A DNA stretch of 35,187 nucleotides, from positions 1 to 35,187 of the forward strand of contig NZ_JVKV01000103.1 of the NCBI RefSeq assembly GCF_001072375.1, read 5' to 3'. The notes under the pieces were generated by a model, which had not been told where the DNA came from, searched no databases, and saw only the letters and a list, made by a program, of their open reading frames with translations. The DNA is from Streptococcus pseudopneumoniae (GTDB lineage Bacteria > Bacillota > Bacilli > Lactobacillales > Streptococcaceae). Shown in pieces: positions 20,735 to 29,649 of the stretch. Made by a program: the position numbers and the translations under genes. The stretch's first letter is position 1; every line of letters starts with the position of its first letter.

Positions 20735-20752
20735 TGTCTCAGGAATGATATC

Positions 20753-20783
20753 AAAAGGCCAGATTTTTTGTCCGGCCTCTTTT
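20753..20783 (-). terminator. Terminator of aliA
   Basis: Minus-strand AGGCCGGA/TCTGGCCT stem (one G-U) followed by TTTTGATATC, directly after the aliA stop at 20787. The upstream AAAAAAG also gives a T run on the other strand. Confidence 0.85.
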
Positions 20784-20786
20784 TTC

Positions 20787-22769
20787 TTATTTGACATGGT
20801 TTGCAAGATCTTCTTGCGCTTTTTTATTAGATTCTTCTTTTTCTTTCTTCCATTTATCTTGAGCTTTCTGATATTCATCAGCAGTTACTGGTTTATCTTG
20901 AAGTTCAAGGTATTTGTACAAGAGAGCTTCACTTGTTCCCTTGTTACCTGAGTAAGCAAACGGAAGTGTGAATGGTACCATCTTAGACAACATTGGACGT
21001 CCAGTTTGAGAAGTTGTAGGGATAATCAAAGCACTATCTGTCAACCAAGCTTGGGCTGCAGCATATTTGTCATAACGTTTTGAAACGTCAGTATTTTCAT
21101 TACCAGCTTCAACAACCATCTTTTCGTAATCTTCCAAACCAACTTGTTTGGCAACAGCGTTGTTTGTACCTGAATCAAATCCTAGGTAAGTCTTAGTATT
21201 TTCACCGACTGATGGTTTGATGATATCAAGGTAAGTAGATGGGTCGATATAGTCTGGAGTCCAACCAACGTTATCTGAAAGGTCCCAATCTTCTCCAGCA
21301 GCTGATTCTGCAAAGTAAGTGACATTGAGAACTTCATCTTTTTGAAGTTGTTGGATATCAATAACGACATTGTCAGTTCCTAATGTTGCTTCAAGTGATT
21401 GTTTCAATGATTGAACACGTTGTACTTTTGTAGTACTTGTTTGGTCAACCGGCATATCCAAGTGAATTGGGAATTGAACACCTTCCGCTTGGAGAGCTGT
21501 CTTAGCCTTAGCAAATTCTGCTTTTGCTTTTTCAGGATTGTAAAGACCATCTTGAGCGTCGTCTAGATTAACATCTTTCCATTCATCACCATAGGTCACC
21601 AATTTTTCCTTAACTAAGTCACCAAAGTTTTTACCATCTGCTTGAACAAATGTTGGTGGCACAAACAAGTTACGAAGAAGTTTGCTTGCTCCACTTTCTC
21701 CGTTTACTTGAGAAGCATAAGCTGTTCTGTCAAAACCAAAAGCAAGGGCTTGACGGAAGTCTTTGTTAAGGAGAGCTTTTTTAGTTGATGTCTTTTGTTC
21801 ATCTGTAGTCTTAGAAGTGTACTTGTAAGACTGACGATCAATATTGGTACCAATTAAGTAAGTTGAAGAATCTTGAGGTGTATAAACAATATTGTCTTTA
21901 AATTCTTTTTCAAGTTCAGGATAACTTGCACTGGTTGGGAAGAGACGAGCCATTGAGAAACCACCATCTTTAAAGGTTTCTGCAAGTTTGTTATTGTCTT
22001 GACCATCCCAGAATGAAAGTTTTACTTTATCAATATGAACATTGTCCTTATCCCAGTAGTTTGGATTCTTTTCAAATTCTACTGAAGATTTTGCTACCAA
22101 TGATTTCAACAAGAAAGGACCGTTGTAAAGAATACTGCTTGGATCAGTTGCTTTGGCAAAGTCACTTCCTTTAGAAGTAAGGAATTCTTCATTGACTGGT
22201 GCAAGAATACCCATGGTTGTCTTAGAGTTCCAGAAGCTTTCTGGTTTGTTCAAAGTATATTGAACTGTCTGATCATCAATTGCCTTGATTCCAACTTCAG
22301 AAAAGTCTTTAACTTCACCTTTCACATATGCATCCAGACCCTTAATAGAATCTTGGACGAGATAAAGTGCTTCTGATTTATTATCAGCTGCATATTTAAG
22401 ACCTGTTACAAAGTCTTGAGCTTTCACAGCTGCGTACTCCTCACCTTCAGAAGTATACCATTTAGCATCTTTACGGATTGTGTAAGTGTATGTCAAACCG
22501 TCTTGAGATACAGACCAGTCTTCTGCCATTGATGGTACAAAGTTTCCGTAGCGGTCATTTTCCATCAAACCGTCAACGACATTACTTGTGATATTAGCAA
22601 CTGCAGCCTTACCAGTTGTCAAATAGTTGAGGCTGTCTGGATCAGTTTCATAAACATAAGAAAAAGTTTTCTCACCCTTTGCACTAGAGCCTGAACCTGA
22701 ACAAGCTGCCAAAACACCTGACGCTAACAGAGTCACTCCTGCTAGGGCCATTACTTTTGAAAATTTCAT
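20787..22769 (-). CDS. aliA: AliA-type oligopeptide-binding lipoprotein
   Basis: This 660-residue extracytoplasmic binding protein feeds peptides to the Ami oligopeptide ABC permease, which is encoded elsewhere. A lipoprotein signal ends with the lipobox LAAC (Cys at about 23). The mature protein matches family-5 solute-binding proteins from YETDPDSLNYLTTGKAA to the C-terminal KKAQEDLANHVK, and closely resembles pneumococcal AliA from memory. The close paralogues AmiA and AliB are the alternatives. It is monocistronic, with a perfect sigma-A promoter and a CodY-like box just upstream, so repression when amino acids are plentiful is likely. Ali proteins also take up signalling peptides. Confidence 0.93.
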   Translation of the reverse strand: MKFSKVMALAGVTLLASGVLAACSGSGSSAKGEKTFSYVYETDPDSLNYLTTGKAAVANITSNVVDGLMENDRYGNFVPSMAEDWSVSQDGLTYTYTIRKDAKWYTSEGEEYAAVKAQDFVTGLKYAADNKSEALYLVQDSIKGLDAYVKGEVKDFSEVGIKAIDDQTVQYTLNKPESFWNSKTTMGILAPVNEEFLTSKGSDFAKATDPSSILYNGPFLLKSLVAKSSVEFEKNPNYWDKDNVHIDKVKLSFWDGQDNNKLAETFKDGGFSMARLFPTSASYPELEKEFKDNIVYTPQDSSTYLIGTNIDRQSYKYTSKTTDEQKTSTKKALLNKDFRQALAFGFDRTAYASQVNGESGASKLLRNLFVPPTFVQADGKNFGDLVKEKLVTYGDEWKDVNLDDAQDGLYNPEKAKAEFAKAKTALQAEGVQFPIHLDMPVDQTSTTKVQRVQSLKQSLEATLGTDNVVIDIQQLQKDEVLNVTYFAESAAGEDWDLSDNVGWTPDYIDPSTYLDIIKPSVGENTKTYLGFDSGTNNAVAKQVGLEDYEKMVVEAGNENTDVSKRYDKYAAAQAWLTDSALIIPTTSQTGRPMLSKMVPFTLPFAYSGNKGTSEALLYKYLELQDKPVTADEYQKAQDKWKKEKEESNKKAQEDLANHVK

Positions 22770-22796
22770 AATAAACTCCTTTATGACTTTTTATAC

Positions 22797-22825
22797 ATTA
22801 TAGTCCCTTTTTTGCTAAGTGTCAA
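22797..22825 (-). promoter_or_regulatory. Consensus promoter of aliA
   Basis: Minus-strand TTGACA (22820-22825), 17-base spacer, TATAAT (22797-22802): both hexamers and the spacing are perfect. Such a strong promoter suggests that control comes from a repressor. Confidence 0.92.
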
Positions 22826-22828
22826 TAC

Positions 22829-22843
22829 AATTTTCAGAATTTT
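22829..22843 (-). promoter_or_regulatory. CodY-like box upstream of aliA
   Basis: The plus strand reads AATTTTCAGAATTTT, matching 13 of 15 positions of the CodY consensus AATTTTCWGAAAATT. It lies 3 bases upstream of the aliA -35. CodY represses nutrient uptake genes when branched-chain amino acids are abundant; binding here is inferred. Confidence 0.6.
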
Positions 22844-22860
22844 TCAAATTGATTTGAAAA
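22841..22860. repeat. Perfect 9+2+9 palindrome between aliA and luxS
   Basis: TTTTCAAAT (22841-22849) and ATTTGAAAA (22852-22860) are exact inverted arms around TG. It adjoins the CodY-like box. No T run follows it, so a regulator-binding site is more likely than a terminator. Confidence 0.7.
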
Positions 22861-22956
22861 CAATTGCCATTTTAAAATTATTTTTTACAGTCAGTCACTT
22901 TTTTGGCATTCATATTTGAAAAATCTCTTTGTTAGCAGTTTTCAAGTAAATCTTTA

Positions 22957-22965
22957 TGATATAAT
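22957..22965 (+). promoter_or_regulatory. Extended -10 promoter of luxS
   Basis: TGATATAAT is a perfect extended -10, 28 bases before the luxS start. A -35 is not evident. Confidence 0.7.
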
Positions 22966-22992
22966 GAAAGGAGAAAATTGAAAGGAAATACC

Positions 22993-23475
22993 ATGTCAAA
23001 AGAAGTTATTGTTGAAAGTTTTGAACTGGATCACACCATTGTCAAAGCACCTTATGTCCGTTTAATCGGAGAAGAAACAGGTCCTAAAGGAGATATCATT
23101 TCTAACTTTGATATTCGCTTGGTTCAACCAAATGAAGATTCAATCCCTACTGCTGGTCTTCATACGATAGAGCACCTCTTAGCCAAACTCATCCGTACTC
23201 GCATCGACGGGATGATTGATTGTTCACCATTTGGGTGTCGTACAGGTTTCCATATGATTATGTGGGGACGTCATACTAGCGCAGAAATCGCAGCTGTCAT
23301 CAAGGATTCACTAAAGGAAATCGCTGAGACTACAACTTGGGAAGATGTCCCAGGAACTACCATTGAGTCTTGTGGTAACTACAAGGATCATAGCCTTTTC
23401 TCTGCTAAGGAATGGGCAAAATTGATTCTTGAACAAGGAATCTCAGATGATGCCTTTGAGCGTCATGTCATTTAA
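22993..23475 (+). CDS. luxS: S-ribosylhomocysteine lyase (autoinducer-2 synthase)
   Basis: I use the ATG at 22993 (160 residues, [15 protein letters not shown]), preceded by AAAGGA; the ATG at 22978 would add five residues. LuxS cleaves S-ribosylhomocysteine to homocysteine and the precursor of AI-2, recycling the methyl cycle. The metal site is complete: His57 and His61 in [12 protein letters not shown], and Cys127 in [10 protein letters not shown]. The catalytic Cys82 lies in [10 protein letters not shown]. The gene stands alone, divergent from aliA and convergent with clpL. Confidence 0.97.
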   Translation: MSKEVIVESFELDHTIVKAPYVRLIGEETGPKGDIISNFDIRLVQPNEDSIPTAGLHTIEHLLAKLIRTRIDGMIDCSPFGCRTGFHMIMWGRHTSAEIAAVIKDSLKEIAETTTWEDVPGTTIESCGNYKDHSLFSAKEWAKLILEQGISDDAFERHVI

Positions 23476-23476
23476 C

Positions 23477-23512
23477 AAAAAGGAACCAATTTTTTCAACT
23501 GGTTCCTTTTTT
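23477..23512. terminator. Shared terminator between luxS and clpL
   Basis: AAAAAGGAACCA (23477-23488) and TGGTTCCTTTTT (23500-23511) form a 12-bp stem with A and T tracts on both sides. It lies between two convergent stops and can act in both directions. Confidence 0.9.
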
Positions 23513-23529
23513 ATTCTCAAAACCTTGAT

Positions 23530-25632
23530 TTAAGCTTTTTCACGAATGACCAAAACACCATCTTCCATATCAGCTTCAAGGTGTATAGCATCCAAATTAT
23601 CTAAGTGAAAGTCTGTGACTTTGTCACGAATTTGTTGTTCAACTACACGACGAAGTGGACGAACACCCATGACTTCATCGTAACCTTCTTCAGTCATGTA
23701 TTCTTTAGCTGCATCGCTCACTGCCAAGTCGATTTCTTTCTTAGCAAGTGTCTTATTGACATCAACCAACATCAAATCTACAATCTTAGAAAGGTCTTCC
23801 TTGCTCAAGTGTGAGAATTCGATGACAGCATTGAAACGATTGAGGAATTCTGGACGGAAGTAAGGTTTCAAACGATCCATCAATTCTGGTTTGTCCGCAT
23901 CTTCTGTCAAGTTCGCTTCATAACCAAAGCCAGCATTTGAAGTTGCGATAATCACTGTATTCTTGAAGTTTACAGTGTTACCTTGACCGTCTGTCAAACG
24001 ACCATCATCCAATACTTGAAGAAGAAGAGTGATCACTTGAGGATCTGCCTTTTCAATCTCATCAAGAAGGACAATTGAGTATGGATTGCGACGAACACGT
24101 TCAGTCAAGGTATTGTTGTTGTCATCGTAACCAACATAACCAGCTGTTGTACCAATCAATTTAGAAACGGCTGTGCGGTCGCTGTATTCAGACATATCCA
24201 AACGAATGATGGCATCTTTCGTTCCGAACATATCAAGAGCTAATTGTTTAGCCAACTCAGTCTTACCAACGCCAGTAGGTCCTACAAAGAGGAAGCTACC
24301 GATAGGACGGTTTCCTTCGTCAAAACCTGCACGGTTACGACGGATAGCACGTGCTACTGCCTCAACAGCTTTATCTTGACCGATGACTTTGGTTTGCAAA
24401 CGGTGACCCATATCTTTCAAGCGTTCAATATCAGTTGCACCCATTTGTGATACTGGAATACCAGTCATACGTTCTACAGACTCAGCTACGTCATTGACAG
24501 TCGCTGTAACCTTGTGATCTTCTGTATGGTTAGCAATTTGCTTTTCAAGTTCTTCGATACGAACTTTTGCATTTAAAGCTGCTTCATAATCTTCTTTAGC
24601 AGCTGCAGCTTCTTGTTTAGCTTTTTCTTCTTCAATTTCATGTTCCACAGCATGCACATCTGTTACTGGATGTTGTGCAGCCAAGTGAGCAGCTGTCACA
24701 TCGACAAGGTCGATAGCCTTATCTGGCAAGCTACGTTGTGGAATATATTGAACAGAGTAATCAACAGCAGCTTTCAAAACTTCATCTGGCAAGATAACAT
24801 TATGGTGTTGTTGATATAGATCACGGATACCTTGGAGAATCTTGAAAGTATCTTCAGCAGATGGAGCATTGACCTTCACTTCATTGAAACGACGAGCAAG
24901 GGCAGCATTTTTCAAAATAGTGTTGCGGTATTCGTCTTGAGTTGTTGCACCAATCACTGTCAATTCACCACGTGAAAGAGCTGGTTTCAAGATATCAGCA
25001 AGACCTTTAGATCCTTGACCATCTCCTGTGCTACCTGCACCCAGGATTTGATGGATTTCGTCGAAGAAGAGGATAATGTTTCCAGCTTCTTTAACTTCTT
25101 TTACCAAGTTTTGAATATTTTCTTCAAAGCTACCACGATATTGAGTGCCAGCTTCAAGACCTGAAATATCAATAGAGATAATTTCTTTATTCTTGATTGC
25201 TGCTGGAACATCACCATTCACGATAGCTTGAGCCAAACCTTCAACTACTGCTGTTTTACCGACACCAGCATCACCTACAAGGACTGGGTTGTTCTTAGTA
25301 CGACGAGAAAGAATTTCAGATGTTTCTTGAATTTCCTTATTACGTCCAATAACCGGATCTAACTTACCTTCACGTGCTTCAGCTGTTAAGTTACGTCCAA
25401 GTTTTGCAAGAATACCATCTTGTTTCATAGCTTTACCTTGAACATACTGTGCTTGGTCACTTCCTTCATTTGGAAGTTGACCAGTTTGACGGTAAATAGC
25501 GAATTCTTCTGGAGTTACTTCACGACCGTTAATCAAGTAACGACGATTTTCAGAACTATATCCACGCATACCGCCCATCAATTGGTTAAATAAATCATCC
25601 ATGTTGTTAAAGTTATTAAAGTTGTTATTCAT
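23530..25632 (-). CDS. clpL: ClpL ATP-dependent chaperone
   Basis: This 700-residue Hsp100 protein has two AAA+ modules. The Asn-rich N-terminus ([20 protein letters not shown]) and the absence of a zinc finger or Clp N domain indicate ClpL rather than ClpE or ClpC. Module 1 has Walker A GDAGVGKT (120-127) and Walker [10 protein letters not shown] (186-194). A short middle coiled coil with a UVR-like [17 protein letters not shown] spans about 335-368. Module 2 has GPTGVGKT (451-458) and [10 protein letters not shown]. ClpL is a disaggregase that is generally thought to work without ClpP. CtsR-like heptads flank its upstream promoter and precede the gene, so heat-shock control is expected. GAGG lies 9-10 bases before the ATG. 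Confidence 0.94.
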   Translation of the reverse strand: MNNNFNNFNNMDDLFNQLMGGMRGYSSENRRYLINGREVTPEEFAIYRQTGQLPNEGSDQAQYVQGKAMKQDGILAKLGRNLTAEAREGKLDPVIGRNKEIQETSEILSRRTKNNPVLVGDAGVGKTAVVEGLAQAIVNGDVPAAIKNKEIISIDISGLEAGTQYRGSFEENIQNLVKEVKEAGNIILFFDEIHQILGAGSTGDGQGSKGLADILKPALSRGELTVIGATTQDEYRNTILKNAALARRFNEVKVNAPSAEDTFKILQGIRDLYQQHHNVILPDEVLKAAVDYSVQYIPQRSLPDKAIDLVDVTAAHLAAQHPVTDVHAVEHEIEEEKAKQEAAAAKEDYEAALNAKVRIEELEKQIANHTEDHKVTATVNDVAESVERMTGIPVSQMGATDIERLKDMGHRLQTKVIGQDKAVEAVARAIRRNRAGFDEGNRPIGSFLFVGPTGVGKTELAKQLALDMFGTKDAIIRLDMSEYSDRTAVSKLIGTTAGYVGYDDNNNTLTERVRRNPYSIVLLDEIEKADPQVITLLLQVLDDGRLTDGQGNTVNFKNTVIIATSNAGFGYEANLTEDADKPELMDRLKPYFRPEFLNRFNAVIEFSHLSKEDLSKIVDLMLVDVNKTLAKKEIDLAVSDAAKEYMTEEGYDEVMGVRPLRRVVEQQIRDKVTDFHLDNLDAIHLEADMEDGVLVIREKA

Positions 25633-25664
25633 ATTTCATACCTCGTTTGTTTTCAAATTTACTT

Positions 25665-25692
25665 AGTCAAAACATTTTGACTTTCTCTGACC
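25665..25692 (-). promoter_or_regulatory. CtsR-like operator directly upstream of clpL
   Basis: Minus-strand heptads GGTCAGA-GAA-AGTCAAA (25676-25692) fit the CtsR pattern RGTCAAA-NAN-RGTCAAA with one mismatch. The second heptad is also part of a perfect palindrome, AGTCAAAA/TTTTGACT (25665-25682). It lies between the small ORF and clpL, with no clear -10 beside it. Confidence 0.6.
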
Positions 25693-25710
25693 TTTTTTTA
25701 AAAATTTAGA

Positions 25711-25803
25711 CTAGCAATCTGCTACTCTACGTATAATTTCAGGTTTTTCTTTATCCAATACAGGTTTTGTAATTGGACTTCTAAAAATACTAATGTTCAT
25801 CAT
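25711..25803 (-). CDS. Small ORF (30 residues) upstream of clpL
   Basis: An ATGATG start at 25803/25800 is preceded by AGAGGT at 7 bases. The frame encodes 30 residues beginning MMNISIFRSPITKPVL and ending EIIRRVADC, then TAG at 25711. It lies 78 bases before clpL on the same strand, behind a promoter flanked by CtsR-like sites. It has no signal peptide or membrane helix; it is charged (KEK, RR) with a C-terminal Cys. It may be a leader peptide or a small heat-shock-induced protein. I do not recognise the family and assign no function; the good ribosome-binding site and position are the main support. Confidence 0.55.
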   Translation of the reverse strand: MMNISIFRSPITKPVLDKEKPEIIRRVADC

Positions 25804-25910
25804 AGGTTGTACCTCTTTTCTAGGTTTTACCCATACTTTGATCTTAAGATAGAATACACAATCACCTTAAAATCAAGGTTTTCTAAGGATTTCCTTATCC
25901 TTATGTTCTT

Positions 25911-25939
25911 AGTTTATCACTTTGGTCAGTAATAGTCAA
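25911..25939 (-). promoter_or_regulatory. Promoter of the small ORF-clpL unit
   Basis: Minus-strand TTGACT (25934-25939), 17-base spacer, TAAACT (25911-25916) with TGA before it as an extended -10. The transcript would start near 25904, giving a leader of about 100 bases to the small ORF. The leader can form AAGGAT/ATCCTT and ACCTT/AAGGT hairpins. Confidence 0.7.
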
Positions 25940-25960
25940 GAGATTTGACCAAATTTGACT
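25924..25960 (-). promoter_or_regulatory. CtsR-like operators at the clpL promoter
   Basis: On the minus strand AGTCAAA-TTT-GGTCAAA (25944-25960) lies just upstream of the -35. The plus strand carries a weaker pair, GGTCAGT-AAT-AGTCAAG (25924-25940), over the -35 and spacer. Repeats of GTCAAA at this spacing are the signature of CtsR, the streptococcal heat-shock repressor. Confidence 0.68.
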
Positions 25961-25986
25961 AATTTTTTTTTTAAAATTTTTATAAC

Positions 25987-26016
25987 AAAAAAACCAGTCA
26001 GAGTGACTGGTTTTTG
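25987..26016 (-). terminator. Terminator of pflB
   Basis: Perfect 7-bp stem CCAGTCA (25994-26000) / TGACTGG (26004-26010), with a 3-base loop and A and T tracts on both sides, 25 bases beyond the pflB stop. Confidence 0.88.
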
Positions 26017-26034
26017 ATTTACTATTTATGAATC

Positions 26035-28350
26035 TTAGCTCAATGCATCATCCATTGAAAGAACTTCGTGGAAGACACGTTGTGTCAATTCAGTTTTTTG
26101 TTCTGGAGTGAGGTACTTAGTATTTACACAGTATCCTGAGATACGTACGATTACGTCTTCACCTGACATGATCTTTTCGTAAACATCGTTCAAGTCCATA
26201 ACGTTCAAGTTAACGTGTTGTCCACCGTTTTCGAAGTAACCATCAAGGATTGTTACCAAGTTATCAACTTGTTCGTCACGAGTTTTACCAAGAGCGCGAG
26301 GTGATACTTGAGTTGTCAATGAGATACCATCAGCTGCATAACCAAAGTCAAGGCTAGCAAGTGAGTTCAAGTTTTGCAACCATCCACCTTTAGCTTTGTT
26401 AGATGGGTTAGCACCTGGTGAGAAGAATTCAAGTTTAGACAAGTTCACTGAACCATCTTCGTTGAGATATACACCTTTGTGGACTGGTGAGTTACCAGTT
26501 TGTTTAGAGTAAGCAACGTTAGATGTGATTGTCAAAAGTGATACAGTAGCTTCTGCGTCTTTGTAAAGTTTGTGACTACGTAGACGAGTTGTGTAAGCTT
26601 CGATCAACCATTCTGCCAATTCGTTTGAACGTGGGTCATCTTCACCCCAACGTGGGTATTCACCGATTGTTTCGTAATCGTAGATGTAGCCATTTTCGTC
26701 ACGGATTGGTTTAACTGTAGCGTACTTGATAGCTGACAATGTATCAACAGTGTTTGCGAAACCACAGATACCGAATCCCATGTTAGCACGTTGTTTAGTT
26801 GGCAAGAAGGCCATTTGAACAGCTTCGTAGTTGTACTTATCAGTCATGTAGTGGATGATGTTCAAAGCATCTACGTAAGTGTCAGTCAACCAGTCAAGAG
26901 ATTTTTCAAAGTTAGCTTTAACTGATTCGAATTCAAGAACTTCATCACGGATTGGTTCGATGTCAAATACTTTGTAGTCTTTATGAACATCGTCGTAACC
27001 ACCATTCAAACCAGTAAGAAGAGCTTTAAGAACGTTAACGCGAGCACCGAAGTACTGGATGTTGTGACGTTGTTCTTCGTTTTCTGGGTCAAGTGGAGAT
27101 ACACAACATGAGATACAGCTCATTTCACCGTATCCGTCTTTAGCCATTGTTGTAACACCTTCGTATTGGATTGAAGAGTGTTTGTGGCTCATGTGCATAC
27201 AGTAGCGACGGAAATTGTATGGCAATTTGTCAGTCCAAAGAACTGTCAAGTTTGGTTCTGGAGAGTTACCGATGTTGTCAAGAGTGTTCAAGAAACGGTA
27301 GTCCATCTTAGTAACACGGTGACGACCGTCGTTACCCATACCAGCCATAGAAGTTGTGATGAAGGTTGGGTCACCTGAGTACAATTGGTCATAAGCTTTT
27401 GTACGAGCAAATTTAACTGTACGAAGTTTCATAACGAAATCATCAACAAATTCTTGGATTTCTGATTCAGTAAATGTACCACGAGCAAGGTCACGTTCTG
27501 CAAAGATATCCAATACGATTGGCACACGTCCAAGAGATGTAGCCGCACCGTTGATAACACGGCAGACAGCCATAAAGGCAATGTTAACCCATTGGATAGC
27601 TTCTTTAACGTTCATCGCTGGTTTACGAACATCAACTCCGTAAAGGTCACCCAAGCGTACAACTTGTTGCAATGCTTGGTATTGAAGGTTTACTTCTTCA
27701 CGAAGGCGGATTGTTTCTTCATCGATTTCTTTGATTGCATTCCAGTCGTTGACTTTTTCTTGCATCAAGTAGTCTGCTCCGTAAAGAGCAAGACGTGCGT
27801 AAACACCGATGATACGTCCACGTGAGTAGGCATCTGGAAGACCAGTTACAGTGTGAGCGTGACGAGCGCGACGAATGTTTGAAGTGTAGGCACGGAAGAT
27901 ACCGTCGTTAACTGTTGTTACATATTTAGTGAAGATTTCGTGAACAGCTGGATCTGGCTCATATCCATTTTCTTTCAAAGTAGTTTCAGCCATACGGATA
28001 CCACCTTTTGGCATGAAGTTCAATTTGAAGAGTTCATCATTTTGGATACCAAAGATCACTTCGTTTTCTTTGTCGATAAATCCAGCAGGAATATCAGCAA
28101 TAGAAGTTGGACGAGTGTCCATTGGGAAACGAGTTTCTTCGTAGTGTGCTTTAGTTTCTTCTACGATTTTTTTGATGTGGAGTGAACGTTCTGTTGGTCC
28201 TGCAAGGAAGCTTTCATCTCCATCATAAGGAGTGTAGTTTGCTTGTACAAAGCGTGATACACTTGCTTTTTCTTTCCAGTCAACACCTTTAAAGCCTTCC
28301 CAAGCTTTGTCAAAAATGTCCTGTGCTTCAACAACTGTCTTAACAACCAT
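26035..28350 (-). CDS. pflB: Formate C-acetyltransferase (pyruvate formate-lyase)
   Basis: This 771-residue glycyl-radical enzyme splits pyruvate with CoA into acetyl-CoA and formate in anaerobic mixed-acid fermentation. The adjacent catalytic cysteines are Cys415-Cys416 in [13 protein letters not shown]. The radical glycine is Gly739 in VIRISGYCV, 32 residues from the end. Length is usual. The activating enzyme PflA is not in the window. GAGG lies about 8 bases before the ATG. A 13/14 cre site over the promoter predicts CcpA control by sugar supply. Codon use is strongly biased, as for a highly expressed gene. Its place next to clpL differs from the pneumococcal order I recall. Confidence 0.96.
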   Translation of the reverse strand: MVVKTVVEAQDIFDKAWEGFKGVDWKEKASVSRFVQANYTPYDGDESFLAGPTERSLHIKKIVEETKAHYEETRFPMDTRPTSIADIPAGFIDKENEVIFGIQNDELFKLNFMPKGGIRMAETTLKENGYEPDPAVHEIFTKYVTTVNDGIFRAYTSNIRRARHAHTVTGLPDAYSRGRIIGVYARLALYGADYLMQEKVNDWNAIKEIDEETIRLREEVNLQYQALQQVVRLGDLYGVDVRKPAMNVKEAIQWVNIAFMAVCRVINGAATSLGRVPIVLDIFAERDLARGTFTESEIQEFVDDFVMKLRTVKFARTKAYDQLYSGDPTFITTSMAGMGNDGRHRVTKMDYRFLNTLDNIGNSPEPNLTVLWTDKLPYNFRRYCMHMSHKHSSIQYEGVTTMAKDGYGEMSCISCCVSPLDPENEEQRHNIQYFGARVNVLKALLTGLNGGYDDVHKDYKVFDIEPIRDEVLEFESVKANFEKSLDWLTDTYVDALNIIHYMTDKYNYEAVQMAFLPTKQRANMGFGICGFANTVDTLSAIKYATVKPIRDENGYIYDYETIGEYPRWGEDDPRSNELAEWLIEAYTTRLRSHKLYKDAEATVSLLTITSNVAYSKQTGNSPVHKGVYLNEDGSVNLSKLEFFSPGANPSNKAKGGWLQNLNSLASLDFGYAADGISLTTQVSPRALGKTRDEQVDNLVTILDGYFENGGQHVNLNVMDLNDVYEKIMSGEDVIVRISGYCVNTKYLTPEQKTELTQRVFHEVLSMDDALS

Positions 28351-28374
28351 GTTAATTCCTCTTTTTTCTTTCTA

Positions 28375-28392
28375 GTAACAGTCATCTGTTAC
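28375..28392 (-). promoter_or_regulatory. Hairpin in the pflB leader
   Basis: GTAACA (28375-28380) and TGTTAC (28387-28392) are perfect inverted arms with a 6-base loop, between the -10 and the ribosome-binding site. It could stabilise the mRNA or bind a regulator; no T run follows. Confidence 0.45.
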
Positions 28393-28404
28393 ATTCATGT
28401 ATTC

Positions 28405-28431
28405 AGTATAACACACAGTAAACGATTTCAA
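28405..28431 (-). promoter_or_regulatory. Promoter and CcpA cre site of pflB
   Basis: Minus-strand TATACT (28405-28410) is the -10; TTGAAA (28426-28431) is a -35 with a short 15-base spacer. TGAAATCGTTTACT (28417-28430) matches 13 of 14 positions of the cre consensus TGWAANCGNTNWCA and covers most of the -35 and spacer, a position expected for direct CcpA repression. Confidence 0.7.
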
Positions 28432-28547
28432 CAACTAAAAACTCACTTTTTAAACACTTTCTTTTCTAATACAGTTCGAAATATATAACAAACTGTATTA
28501 TATTTTTGAAAGATGTTATTTGGTTTTCATTTTTTTCAGAAAAAGAG

Positions 28548-28553
28548 TATAAT
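28548..28553 (+). promoter_or_regulatory. Probable -10 of dinB
   Basis: A perfect TATAAT lies 34 bases before the chosen dinB ATG, with a weak TTTCAT 17 bases upstream of it. A start codon at 28513 would lie upstream of this promoter. Confidence 0.5.
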
Positions 28554-28587
28554 AAAATTAAACAAACTAGCACTGAGAGGTTTCTCC

Positions 28588-29649
28588 ATGTTGATTTTTC
28601 CACTAATGAATGATTTATCTCGTAAAATCATCCATATTGACATGGATGCCTTTTTTGCTGCTGTTGAAATTCGAGACAATCCCAAACTTAAAGGGAGGCC
28701 AGTTGTGATTGGTAGTGATCCTAGAAAAACTGGTGGTCGAGGAGTTGTTTCTACCTGTAGTTATGAAGCGCGAGTCTTCGGCATCCACTCAGCTATGAGT
28801 TCTAAAGAAGCCTATGAACGTTGCCCTCAAGCTGTTTTCATTTCTGGAAACTACGAAAAATATACTGCTGTCGGTCAACAGATTCGAGCTATTTTCAAAC
28901 GTTATACGGATAATATCGAGCCTATGAGTATCGATGAAGCTTATCTAGACGTGACTGAAAACAAACTCGGTATCAAGTCAGCTGTTAAAATCGCTCGACT
29001 AATTCAACAAGATATTTGGCAAGAACTTCATCTGACTGCTTCTGCTGGTGTGTCTTATAATAAATTCTTAGCTAAAATAGCCAGCGATTACCAAAAACCT
29101 CGAGGTCTGACAGTTATTCTCCCTGATGAAGCTGAAGATTTTCTCAAACAAATGGATATCGCTAAATTCCACGGTGTGGGTAAGAAAACAGTTGAGAAAT
29201 TGCATCAAATGGGGGTATTTACAGGTGCTGATCTTTTAAAAATTTCTGAAATTAGTCTCATTGATCGTTTTGGTCGACTCGGTTTTGACCTGTATCGCAA
29301 GGCTCGTGGCATTGATAATTCTCCTGTCAAATCCAATCGCATTCGTAAGTCTATCGGAAAAGAAAAAACTTATAGTAAAATTCTTAGTCTGGAAGAAGAT
29401 ATCAAAAAAGAGCTAACTCTTCTTTCGGAAAGAGTTGCCCTTAGTCTTCAAAAATATGAAAAAAGTGGTAAGATTGTCATCTTAAAAATTCGCTACGCTG
29501 ACTTTTCTACTTTGACTAAGCGAAAAACCCTAGATCAGCAAACACAAAATTCAGACCAAATCGCTCAATACATTATTCAACTCTACGAAACACTCAGTGA
29601 TAAGGATAAAGGCGTCCGTTTATTGGGAGTCACAGTGACTGGATTTTAA
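28588..29649 (+). CDS. dinB: DNA polymerase IV (Y family)
   Basis: I place the start at 28588 (353 residues, [13 protein letters not shown]), with GAGAGG 7 bases before it; the longer frame from 28513 would include the promoter. The enzyme carries out error-prone translesion synthesis. Catalytic acidic residues are in [12 protein letters not shown] (Asp18, Asp20) and MSIDEAYLD (Asp116, Glu117). The steric-gate region [16 protein letters not shown], a helix-hairpin-helix thumb ([18 protein letters not shown]) and a little-finger domain follow. It closely resembles pneumococcal DinP from memory. No LexA-type box was seen. Confidence 0.95.
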   Translation: MLIFPLMNDLSRKIIHIDMDAFFAAVEIRDNPKLKGRPVVIGSDPRKTGGRGVVSTCSYEARVFGIHSAMSSKEAYERCPQAVFISGNYEKYTAVGQQIRAIFKRYTDNIEPMSIDEAYLDVTENKLGIKSAVKIARLIQQDIWQELHLTASAGVSYNKFLAKIASDYQKPRGLTVILPDEAEDFLKQMDIAKFHGVGKKTVEKLHQMGVFTGADLLKISEISLIDRFGRLGFDLYRKARGIDNSPVKSNRIRKSIGKEKTYSKILSLEEDIKKELTLLSERVALSLQKYEKSGKIVILKIRYADFSTLTKRKTLDQQTQNSDQIAQYIIQLYETLSDKDKGVRLLGVTVTGF

